Below are positions 9,574-20,500 of a stretch of DNA of 64,000 nucleotides, piece after piece. The notes beneath the pieces are model-generated. The model was not told the DNA's origin and made no database searches. It saw nothing but the letters and a program-made list of their open reading frames with translations. The stretch's first letter is position 1. Every line of letters starts with the position of its first letter. The position numbers and the translations under genes are program-made. This DNA comes from Embiotoca jacksoni (taxonomy: Eukaryota; Chordata; Actinopteri; Embiotocidae): assembly GCA_022577435.1 (NCBI GenBank), contig JAKOON010000055.1:898117-962116 (forward strand). The letters are read 5' to 3'.

Positions 9574-11180
9574 GCACTATGAGGTTCATGCGTCCTGGCA
9601 GGAGGGAGAACACATCAGCAAACTGCTTCTGCAACTGGGCAACGTCTGTTCTCTGGGTCCCAGAGAGATTGGCGTCGAAAGGGAGCGAGGCAGGATTGGT
9701 GGACTATGGAACCTCTGGCCCCAGCTCCTCTCTCAGATACCGCGGACACCAGAGAAACAGACTCCGCCTCTCTCCATGCTTTTAAGAGGTTGAGGTGGTA
9801 GAGCTGTGTAGCTCCGCCCCTGTCAGATCGCACCACCTCATAGTCAACGTTCCCTGCTCGCCGTGTGACCACAAAGGGCCCTTCCCACTTGGCAAGGAGT
9901 TTTGAGCTGGAAGAAGGAAGCAATACAAGTACCTTTTCTCCCGGTGTGAATTGCCTCAGCTTGGCCCCTCTGTTGTACAGCCGTTGTTGACGCTCCTGGG
10001 CCTGGAGCAAATTCTCACGTGACATCTGACCCAGTGTGTGGAGTTTTGCTCGCAGGCCCAGGACTTATTGAATTTCACTTTTGCTGGAGCTCGGACCTTC
10101 CTCCCAGTTTTCTTTAAGCAGGTTGAGCACCCCTCGTGGTTTCCTGCCAAACAGCAGTTCAAAGGGAGAAAATCCCGTCGAGGCCTGGGGGACCTCACGC
10201 ACTGCAAACAACAGAGGATCAAGCCATTTATCCCAATTATGTTAATCGTCGTGTATAAATTTACCAATCATGGATTTTAAAGTCTTGTTCAGACGCTCCA
10301 CAAGACCGTCAGTGTTGTGGGTGATAAACACTGGTCCGAATAGACTTAATGCCCAGTAATCCATAAAGTTCTCTCAGTGTTCGTGACATGAACTGGGTTC
10401 CCTGGTCAGTCAGAATCTCTTTCGGGATTCCGACTCGAGAGATGACCTGAAAAGGAGCCTGTGCAACACTCTTTGCCGAAATGCTGCGCAACGGCACTGC
10501 CTCGGGATATCGTGTTGCGTAATCCACCAGAACTAATACAAAGCGATATCCGCGTGCGCTCCGGTGAAATGACCCGATGAGGTCCATGCCAATACGTTCA
10601 AATGGGACCTCCATCAAGGGTAGAGGATGTAAAGGCGCCCTCGGAATGGCCAGCTGGTTTACCAGCTGACACTCCGGGCAAGATGCACATCAACGGCGCA
10701 CAACCCCCCGGATGCCCGGCCAGTAAAACCAGGCCATTATCCAGTCCTTAGTTTTATCATATCCCATGTGGCCAGCCATCAGGTTAGGTAGGTATATACT
10801 TTATTAATCCCCGAGGAGAATTTTTTTTATAGTGAGCCGCCTGGAAAATCATTTCCCGATGGCTTTTCGGCACCAACAACTGGGTGTTTTCTTGACCTGT
10901 TTGAGTGTCACAACTCACCCTATACAGCCTGTCCCTAATCAATGAAAAGTGCGGGTATGACGGCGCTGCGTCAGGGCGCACCAACTGACCATCAATTCTT
11001 ATCACTTGGTCAAAGGCGAAGCGTAGAATATCGTCCCGAGACTGCTCAAGTGGAAAATCCTCCATGGAGCATAATTCGGGAACCGGTGGAGTCTCCACAG
11101 GAGTCTCCGCCGGTTCCCCCTCCCTCTCTGCAGCGTCGGACAACCTCGCGTCACCGCTGAGCACAGCACACATCCCGCAT
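9574..11180 (-). pseudogene. Ty3/gypsy (GMR1-like) integrase, broken
   Basis: In minus-strand order: an N-terminal part (about 11173-10836) ending LVPKSHREMIFQAAHY, interrupted at the HH-CC zinc region by a short repeat insertion (10783-10830). It resumes with GYDKTKDWIMAWFYWPGI. The catalytic core (10617-10309) has ERIGMDLIGSFHRS, VDYATRYPEAVPL and LTDQGTQFMSRTLRELYGLL, giving the D..D residues. The C-terminal chromo-like segment (10025-9785) has QRLYNRGAKLRQFTPGEKVL and LAKWEGPFVVTRR. A linker with DVAQLQKQFADVFSLLPG leads into RT. Frameshifts occur near 9690, 10270 and 10690. Integrase inserts element DNA; here it is inactive. Confidence 0.9.
10783..10830. repeat. Short SINE-tail-like insertion in gypsy integrase
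   Basis: Contains TATACTTTATTAATCCCCGAGG followed by a T-run, the same tail motif as at 9440-9470 and 53450-53475. It splits the integrase zinc-binding domain. Too short to place precisely. Confidence 0.6.
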
Positions 11181-12449
11181 GTCCCTGCCGGTCATGAACG
11201 CACCCCTGTACACTGCCCCATTAATTTATGAAACCCGGGCAAATCTGTCCCCAAGATTAGGGGGTGCGTAAGGCGGGAGCTAACCGCAGCCTTCACTTTA
11301 TGTTTTTTTCCCCCCATATCTAATTTCTACAGCCACCACCAGATAATCGTGAACATCCCCATGCACACACTTAATTCTCACCCACGATGCCTCCACCAAT
11401 GCCCCGGGCCGAACCAGGCTCTGGTTGATCAGCGACTGCATACAGCCCGAATCCACCATCACCAGATATGTACCCCCCTGGATCCTTACCGGAACGCGAT
11501 ACGTCGCTCCTGGACCGGGGGAGGGTGTTGGAGGGCCGGCAACCCTAACCGTCTGTCCTGCTCCCATTAACGGACATTCCCTCCAGTAGTGTCCGGGCTG
11601 CCCACACCTCCAACACTCCTGCTCTGGCAGTTGAGGAACCCCCTGCAGGTTGGGAAGGGTGCCGGGGCCGGCGAACCTGGGGGTTGTTGGTGCCCACGGA
11701 GTTGGCAGGGCCTGAGCCACCCCCGGTTGCTGGATCCTCCTCCACGGCGCAGGAATCAGTCGGGCTGCAGCTGGCGGCCGACTGCCATCCCCCTGCCTGC
11801 TGGGATAAACCGCGAGGTGGTCCTCGGCAAGGGTGATGGCAGCCTCTCGCGTCGCTGGACGGTGGCAGCGGACCCATGCCGCTGTCCTGGCCGGCAGTCC
11901 CTCTGTGAACTGCTCCCCCACGATCTTGTCCACCATCGCTCGTCCGGCGCTCTCCGGCTGCAGCCATCTGGTCGCCGAGTCCCTCAGTTGCTGAGCGAAG
12001 GCGAATGGCCGGTCCCCGAGCCCCGGCCTAGCCTCCCGGAAGCTCCTCCTGTGGTCCTCTGGGGACAGGCCCAGGCGGTCCATAATGACCCTTTTCACAT
12101 CCGTGTATTGTCGTCTGGACCTGGGAGGCAGCCCCAGAGCCGCTGTCTGTGCCTCCCCTGTCAGGAGAGTCAGGAGTCGCACCGCCCAGTCCGCCGCCGG
12201 CCAGGCACACGCCTCCGCCATCAACTCGAACATGTCCATAAAGACCTGTACGTCATCCACCGGCGTCATCTTGTGCATGGCCACCCCGGTGAAGGACGCC
12301 AGTCCTGGCGCTGGTGGGGCCGCCGCTGGCCGGGCCGCTAGCTGTTCCCAGGCGTGGGTCTGTCGCTCAGCTTGGGCCTGCAACGCGCCCAGGAGCTGGC
12401 GGTTCGCCTCCGCCTGTTCGCACTGCATCGCCGCGATCCCACGCAGCAT
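11181..12449 (-). pseudogene. gag: Ty3/gypsy gag and protease
   Basis: The minus-strand frame 12449-11298 (383 codons) gives a gag with an N-terminal coiled helix, a capsid-like retrotransposon gag domain (around PFAFAQQLRDSATRWLQPE) and a CCHC zinc knuckle, CWRCGQPGHYWREC. This is followed directly by an aspartic protease with VMVDSGCMQSLI (DSG active site) and, after a frame change in an A-run near 11300, HPLILGTDLPGF. Gag packages the element RNA; protease matures the polyprotein. The frame break separates protease from integrase. Gag and protease being fused fits GMR1-type and other gypsy elements. Confidence 0.9.
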
Positions 12450-12510
12450 CTGCCCCTACACGACGATCGGCTGCGTCGGCATTCCGTTCTGCTGTTCATC
12501 TGTGTCCATG

Positions 12511-12528
12511 CCCCCACAGTGGGTGCCA
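12511..12528 (-). promoter_or_regulatory. Gypsy primer-binding site, tRNA-Lys-like
   Basis: The minus strand reads TGGCACCCACTGTGGGGG, beginning TGG as required for pairing with a tRNA CCA end. It is closest to the Lys1,2 type known from retroviruses but with mismatches. It sits one base from the LTR edge. Confidence 0.6.
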
Positions 12529-12529
12529 C

Positions 12530-12972
12530 TGTAGCAAGCTTGGTGCTACCGGGGTCTCTCCTGGACACAGATGACACGCTCAGTCGTATGTTCGGGTGTA
12601 AAATACTTTTATTTGCCCGGCCCATACACCAATGTCCTCGTGCAACCGCTTCCTCCTCAGCCTCCTTCTCCCTGCTCCCTTTATAGGGGAGAGATTATCA
12701 GTCCACATCCAGCTCAGCTGTGCTCATCAGTTTGTATTCGGCTCAGCTGTGCTCATTACCCCTTCCCGGCACTGTTCCCTGAACAACTCCTCCCACTCTC
12801 TACCCGCTGCAGCTGAGCTAACCACACCCCACCACCACAACCTAAATTCACAAAATCCGGTGGACACGTGTATCACACCTAGACGCACAAAAAAGTTACA
12901 TTGCACCATTATGTCACCTTGTCAGGAAGTCCACCATTTTGAATTTAGTCACCATTTTGGGCGATTCTGACA
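12530..12972 (-). repeat. Gypsy 5' LTR (outer boundary uncertain)
   Basis: On the minus strand the LTR ends ..AGCTTGCTACA at 12530. It contains a TATAAA box (12680-12685) and a polyA signal (TTTATT near 12608 on the plus strand). The start could be TGTAAC at 12900 or TGTCAGAATCG at 12972. NLR-unit homology begins at 12986. Confidence 0.65.
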
Positions 12973-12985
12973 CGTTGTACTTTGT

Positions 12986-14252
12986 TGAACTCGTCCTGCT
13001 GTCCGCTCCATGTTTCTTCTTTCTCTGCTCGGTTTCCATCTTAAAGCTGCTGATGAACTTCTTCACTCGCCGGCTTCACGACGATTATTTCCTCCATCAG
13101 AAGGTAACAAACAGTTTCCATCTTCATCTGATAGGTTTTTGACATGGAACCGATCCGATCAATAAAAATGCCGTCGCTGTCTGTCAGATCAACGCTGACT
13201 CTTCTGAAGCAGCTCCTGAACTTTTAAACCCAGCTCAGTTTTCCTGAACTCGTTCTGTGTTTTCTGTTGCGACCGCATGAAGAGTCGACATGTTCAGTAA
13301 CTTTGAAACCGTCGATCATTTTAACGGCCCGTGTGATTCAGTTAGTGGGGAGCGTTCACTGTCCGGTCTGACGTTGTTCACAGCTGGACTGGTTGGTTAT
13401 TAACAGGTAATAAAGTCATCAAATATGTGACAGTCAGTCAGAGATCTTTGAAAATGTTCACAGTGAGGAGGAAACAGAAACACGTTCAATTCTCTTTCTG
13501 GAATAACGGAGCATGTTTTTCACATCATGTCTGCATCATGTGTTCAGAAACATGTTTTACATTCTCACTGTCTCACTGATGAATGTTTTGCTGTAGATGA
13601 TGTGGGATTCATAAAAAAACAACAAGGTTCAAAGTTCTTTGATTGCAGCTATAAAATGATAAAACCTTCTGTGATGACATCGTTATCATCCATCAATGAT
13701 TAAACAGCAAAGACATCAAATACGACACGACTACAGAAACAGTTTAAAAATATGTTTTTCACTGAGGTCATATTTCAACATCAGCGACTCTTAGAAACTA
13801 CAGCTGTGTTGAATGTTTTCATGGATCTGTTCAGACTCTCTCAGCTCTTTGTTGAGCTTCAACACAGATGGAGGCGTCGCTGAAAAACAGCCTCAGCTCC
13901 TCCAAATGGAGCAGATTTTACAAATAAAAGAAAATATGAACTTTTATAAAAAAAAGTTACAGCCTGTTTAGGTTTAATACTTTTACAGACTCTCTGTTCT
14001 TTCCTTCTTTCATGTAGAAGATAGAAATATTCACATTTATCTTTGGACTCTGAGATGTTTTATTTTCTTGTGATCAGAGTTGAACTCTGGTTTTCTGTCA
14101 TCTTGAAGTTTCCAGACTTTGACAGTGAGGTTCTGAGAGGATGACGAAGACGTCAGACTGATGATGAAGCAGAATCAGCAGCAGCTTCTCTCTCTGTGTT
14201 TCCTCTGCAGGTGAAGGTAGAACGACTCTGTGACGGGATCTGAATTCACCTG
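12986..14252 (+). other. 5' non-coding exons of NLR copy 1
   Basis: Two exons precede the coding part and are conserved in all three copies. The first ends at a CAGAAG|GTAACA donor (13103). The second is 42 bp (14211-14252) between TCTGCAG and GTGAGG. A short upstream frame starts at 13010 (MFLLSLLGFHLK..) and meets TGA in the second exon, so it is a uORF. Homology to copies 2 and 3 stops abruptly at 12986, so this copy has lost the upstream flank that the others share. Confidence 0.6.
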
Positions 14253-14535
14253 GTGAGGATTTCATTCACTTCTGCCTGAATTCATCACATCACCTCCTTT
14301 AAACAAGTGAAATATAACTTTTAGCAGGTAGATCAGAAAAACACACCTGGACAGAAATGAAGAGAGTTCATGTTGTTTCCTAACATCCATCCTCAGTGGA
14401 AATCTGAACAGGATCTGAACTGTATTTACTTTGGCGCCCTCTGGTGGTGGAATCCAGAGTGACACTGTTGTAGTGTGAATGTTGTTGTACGTACTGAGCA
14501 GGTTGTTGTGTTTGTGTGAAGCTGTGGGCTCTGCT

Positions 14536-17500
14536 ATGGATCAGTGGGAGGACAGAGAGGACGGAGTCCGTCCCTCTAAAACCACTCTGTGTGGGGAACA
14601 TGAGAGCCGGACCGAAGCTCAGAGGTGAGACGACCGTCTCTAACTGTCCACGACTCTTCTCCACGTCACAGCTCAGCACTCACATCACTGCACCATCATT
14701 ATTCTCACTCAGAGCTCTGTGTGTTCTGTTGAAGAACAAAGCAGCAGCTCAGACATGCTGGACCTGGACCTGGACCTGGACCTGAACCTGAACCTGTTAG
14801 CAGCTATGTGTCCATGAAGAGTGACCGGTCTATGATGAAACCTATGAACTTCAAAGATGGACACCAGTCTGTTAAACAAAGGTAAAAATGTTTAAAGGTT
14901 TTCTTTTGGTTTCAAACCCTCCTGATGTCATAACGTCTTTGTGTTGAACTTATTATTCACCTCGATAGAAGATTGGAGACATCTGGAGAGACAGTTGGCA
15001 GCTTGGACAGATGATCTCAGGCAGTTGAATCTGTATGTTCGTTGAAAGGAACCAAACTGTCTTCACACAGAGACTCAGAAGGAAATCTGTTCAGGGAGCT
15101 GGAGAGGAGGAAGAGTTGTCTGTAACAAGTAACCCTGCATGACGTGGTCCTACAGTCAGAAACCTCAGAGCAGGCCATCATGTTTGAGCTGACAGTGAAG
15201 ATCAAATTAAAGAGGCCCACAAGAAGAAAATGGTCAAAGATCACAGGGGTGGGATCACCTCAGCTCAGAGGATCAAAGGACGTCAGACTCAGATTCTTTA
15301 GTCTCTTTAGTTCAGCAATGCCAGTTTGTTGGAACTGCAGGTTCATGGAAACACACTGGATGTATTCATGTTTCTGTTAGTGTCCAACAAAACACACAAT
15401 CTGCAGGGTTAAAACTGAAAGCTACACATCTCTGTTTCCATCAGGATCCTTCAGCAGGAACCAGATTCTCCTGAACCCAGCTGTGTGTCCATGAAGAGTG
15501 ACCGGTCTATGGGGGAACCTATTACCTTCAAAGATGGACACCAGTCTGTTGAACAAAGGTAATAATGTGAAATGTTTGTCATTTAGTATCAAACCCTCCT
15601 GATGTCATAATGTCTGAACTCAGTCTGCTGGTCCAGTGGTGCTGAACCCAACCTCCATGCAACATTGAAGAGAGGTGTCAGCCAAGACAGCCACAAATGT
15701 TCAAAGCCTTTTGCATCTCAGGACTGATCCGAGTCGATGATGTTCTAATAACTAAACTCCAGACATCACCATTATTGACAGGCCGAGCTTTGAGTGAGTT
15801 TTTTTGAATCATAAAGCAGCAACAGAGAATCTCCTGCACATCACCTGCAGGGTTTAAACCCACTGAATCCAAAGGTTGATAAAAGTCTGAAGATCAAAGG
15901 TAAGAATGAGAAATACTGGCGTCTGACTGGATTAGTGATTTAAAATGGATGTTTTGTCTTCCTGTTCAGCTTCTGTCAGGTGTTGGTTGTCTTGGTAACT
16001 AAAACCATGAAGTCTCTTTACTTTATGTTTCTGGATTAATTCTGACCAAACATCTTCTTTTTTGATGTTGACTTTACAGAGTTGATCAGCAGGACTCAGA
16101 CGTTCCTGAAACAAACCTGGACTCCATATTTCTGGTGTGTAAACACACAAACTAAATAGTGAATTACCAAAACTCACATTCTCCCTGCTGCACTCTGTAG
16201 ACCAGCAGGATTTCAGTCCATATTTAAAATGATCTGATACGTTCTGTGTGTTAAAGTTTATATATTTCTCTGTTTCAGCTGCTGGAGGAGAACATGATCA
16301 GTTTTGTAAAGAACGAGCTGAAGAAGATGCAGAAAATTCTGAGTCCAGATTACCCAGAATGCTTAGAGAGTCAGGGTGAGGATGAAGAGCAGAGGAGGAG
16401 CAGAGAGTCATTTCTGAAGATCACGCTGCACTTCCTGAGGAGACTGAAGCAGGAGGAGCTGGCTGACCGTCTGCAGAGCAGTAAGAGGATTTTAACAGCT
16501 GGAACATGATGGAAAGAGGAAACATGGGAGAAACTTAGATTTACAAACTCTGCTGTTAATATGATGCAAACATCTTCATCACATCTGTGAATTCTTCTGG
16601 ACTGAAAACAGTCAGAAACTGTTTGTCCACAACGGGTGTGAAGAATTGATTTCATGGAGACGCGAAATATTTTCGACGTTAAAAAGTTTTTCTTCAGGTT
16701 TACTGAGACATTCACTTGTTGTTTGTTTGTTTGTTTATTTAGGAACTGATGCTGCACAGTGTCGACAACATCTTCAATCTAACCTGAGGAAGAAGTTCCA
16801 GAGTGTGTTTGAGGGGATTTCTAAAGCAGGAAACCGAACCCTTCTGAATGAGATGTACACAGAGCTGTACATCACAGAGGGAGGGACTGCAGAGGTCAAT
16901 GATCAACATGAGGTCAGACAGATTGAAACAACATCCAGGAAACCAGACAGACCAGAAACAACCATCAGACAAGAAGACATCTTTAAAGGCTCACCTGGAA
17001 GACATGAACCAATCAGAACAGTGCTGACAAAGGGAGTGGCTGGCATCGGGAAGACAGTGTTAACACAGAAGTTCACTCTGGACTGGGCTGAAGACAAAAC
17101 CAACCAGAACATCCAGTTCATGTTTCCGTTCACTTTCAGAGAGCTGAATGTGCTGAAAGAGAGAAAGTTCAGTTTGGTGGAACTGGTTCATCTCTTCTTC
17201 ACTGAAACCAAAGCAGCAGGAATCTGCATCTTTGAACACTTCCAGGTTGTGTTCATCTTTGACGGTCTGGATGAGTGTCGACTTCCTCTGGACTTCCACA
17301 ACAATGAGATCCTGACTGATGTTACAGAGTCCACCTCAGTGGATGTGCTGCTGACCAACCTCATCAGGGGGAAACTGCTTCCCTCCGCTCGCCTCTGGAT
17401 AACCACACGACCTGCAGCGGCCAATCAGATCCCTGCCGAGTGTGTCGGCATGGTGACAGAGGTCAGAGGGTTCACTGACCCGCAGAAGGAGGAGTACTTC

Positions 17501-20500
17501 AGGAGGAGGTTCAGAGATGAGGAGCAGGCCAGCAGCATCATCTCCCACATCAAGACATCCAGAAGCCTCCACATCATGTGCCACATCCCGATCTTCTGCT
17601 GGATCACTGCTACAGCCCTGGAGGACGTGTTGAAAAGAAGAGACGGAGGAGAGGTGCCCAAGACCCTGACGGAGATGTTCATCCTCTTCCTGGTGGTTCA
17701 GGCCAAAGTGAAGCAGGTCAAGTATGATGGAGGAGCTGAGACAGATCCACACTGGAATGAAAAGAGCAGGAAGATGATGGAGTCTCTGGGAAAACTGGCT
17801 TTTGATCAGCTGCAGAAAGGAAACCTGATCTTCTATGAATCCGACCTGACAGAGTGTGGCATCGATATCAGAGCAGCCTCAGTGTACTCAGGAGTGTTCA
17901 CCCAGATCTTTAAAGAGGAGAGCGGGCTGTACCAGGACAAGGTGTTCTGCTTCGTCCATCTGAGCGTTCAGGAGTTTCTGGCTGCTCTTCACGTCCATCT
18001 GACCTTCATCAACTCTGCTGTCAACCTGCTGAAGGAACAAAGAGAAGAGAAACCTGATCCAACACTTTTCTACCAGACTGCTGTGGACGAGGCCTTAAAG
18101 AGTCCAAATGGACACCTGGACTTGTTCCTCCGCTTCCTTCTGGGTCTTTCACTGCAGACCAATCAGACTCTCCTACGAGGCCTGCTGACACAGACAGGAA
18201 GTAGCTCAGAGACCAATCAGGAAACAGTTCAGTACATCAAGGAGAAGATCAGTGAGAATCTGTCTGCAGAGAGAAGCATCAATCTGTTCCACTGTCTGAA
18301 TGAACTGAATGATCGTTCTCTAGTGGAGGAGATCCAACATTTCCTGAAATCAGGACGTCTCTCCAGAGATAAACTGTCTCCTGCTCAGTGGTCAGCTCTG
18401 GTCTTCATCTTACTGTCATCAGAAGAGCATCTGGATGTGTTTGACCTGAAGAAATACTTTGCTTCAGAGGAGGCTCTTCTGAGGCTGCTGCCAGTGGTCA
18501 AAGCCTCCAACAAAGCTCTGTACGAGGATTTATCAACCATTTCAAACATGTTTAATTTTGTAAATAACAAATAAAACAGTTTGTGTTCATTGTTAAATCT
18601 TCTCCAGGCTGACTGGCTGTAACCTGTCAGAGAGAAGCTGTGAAGCTCTGTCCTCAGTTCTCAGCTCCCAGTCCTCCTGTCTGAGAGAACTGGACCTGAG
18701 TAACAACGACCTGCTGGATTCAGGAGTGAAGCTGCTGTCTGCTGGTCTGGAGAGTCCTCACTGTAAACTGGAGACTCTCAGGTCAGGAAATATCTGGTTG
18801 TTGATCAGTTAAATTATCTTTTAGTTCATGTTGGTGCAGATGTTCAACATCTGTAGAATTTTCCTTCTTGTTTCTGGAGTTGATGATATTTTTCTGACTC
18901 CAGTCTGTCAGGTTGTCTGATCTCAGAGGAAGGCTGTGCTTCTCTGGCCTCAGCTCTGAGCTCCAACCCCTCCCATCTGAGAGAGCTGGACCTGAGCTAC
19001 AATCATCCAGGAGACACAGGAGTGAAGATGCTGTCTGCTGGTCTGGAGGCTCCTCACTGGAGACTGGACACTCTCAGGTATGGACAGACAACCAGAGCTC
19101 ACACAGTGCATGTTTGTCTCATTGATTTGACTTCATGTGTTGTTGCTCAGGTCCATCATCATGAAGGATGACTTGTTTCTCTTGTTTCTGTTCAGAGGAG
19201 TGAGGAGGTCTGAGTTAGGAAACATGTGGATCCTCAGAAGTCTTTTATCAAATGGAAACAGCTGTTCATTAGAAACATTGTGAAGTTGGTGTCAAATCCT
19301 TCTCATCTTGAACCATGTTATCAGCCTGGCTGTAGGGACGACAGTGTTCATCAGTCGATCACCACTTTGGTCCAAACTGATTCATCTCAACAACTAATAA
19401 ACATAATGAGATGAACTTCTGTTCACACAAATTTTAGAAGTTCAGGACTCAAAGTTCGGCCTCAGTCTTCACTCTGAAATACAGTCGTTTTTATATGAAG
19501 TTCTAAAATCAAGTCAGTTTTATTTTTCAGTCCAGAATTACAACTTTTCCTCCCAGAGCTTCAGTCTCTACAGCTGACTCCCTCCATCATTACACCCTCG
19601 ATTCTGAACATGTAAATTACACAAACCAACTGAATGTGGTGGTTGGACTGATCTGTGAACAGTCTGAAAACAGTTCAGCTGTTCACGTGAATGTTGGTCA
19701 AACTGTTCATTTTAAGGGACAACATGCAGAGACCAATATTTCACATGTGGGAGGACATCAATAAAAACAGAGCAGATCAGTGGAGACTGAGCTCTCTGAT
19801 TATTTCTACATATCTTCTTCTTCAGGTGTTTTCCTCACAGACAGCAGTGAAACCATCAGAGAGACAGTTGACACTGATGAGTTTCAGCCTGTTTCTGTGT
19901 CTCACTGACAAACTGAGGAACTCTGCTTCATGTTGAACAGCAGTTAGGACTCCTGTTGGATAGAAAATCATTGTGACTGTTTCTTCCTCCAGGGTGGACC
20001 ATGATGGAGAGCAGTGGTTAAAACCTGGTCTGAGGAAGTGTAAGTTTGACTGATACACGTTACATTACATTTCATTTAGCTGATGCTTTTCAACCATGAG
20101 GGTACAAAACCAGAACAAGAAGAATCAAGAAAATACAATTTCTTCTAGAAAGCTGAACTACAAGTACAAAAAGTAAGTTCCATTTTAATCTACTAAAGTT
20201 CTCCTATTCAAGATAAAGTCTGAAGAGGTGTGTTTTTAGTTTGTGGTGGAAGATGTTCAGAGTTTCTGCTGTCCTGATGTTGTTGGGGAGCTCATTCCAC
20301 CATTTAGGAGCCAGGACATCAAACAGTCGTGATTTTGTAGAGTGTTTAGCTCAGTGAGGAGCAACAAGCTGATTGGCCGATGCAGAGCGGAGTGAACGGG
20401 CTGGGATGTAAGGTTGGACCATGTCCTGGATGTAGACTGGACCTGATCTGTTCACAGCACGGTACGAAGTACCAATGTTTGGAAACGGATGTGGACGGCT

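Noticed and set aside
13010..13103. MFLLSLLGFHLK.. as a signal peptide exon of the NLR
   Set aside because: After splicing to the 42-bp exon it meets TGA; the conserved MDQW start lies further on. It is treated as a uORF in the 5' UTR.
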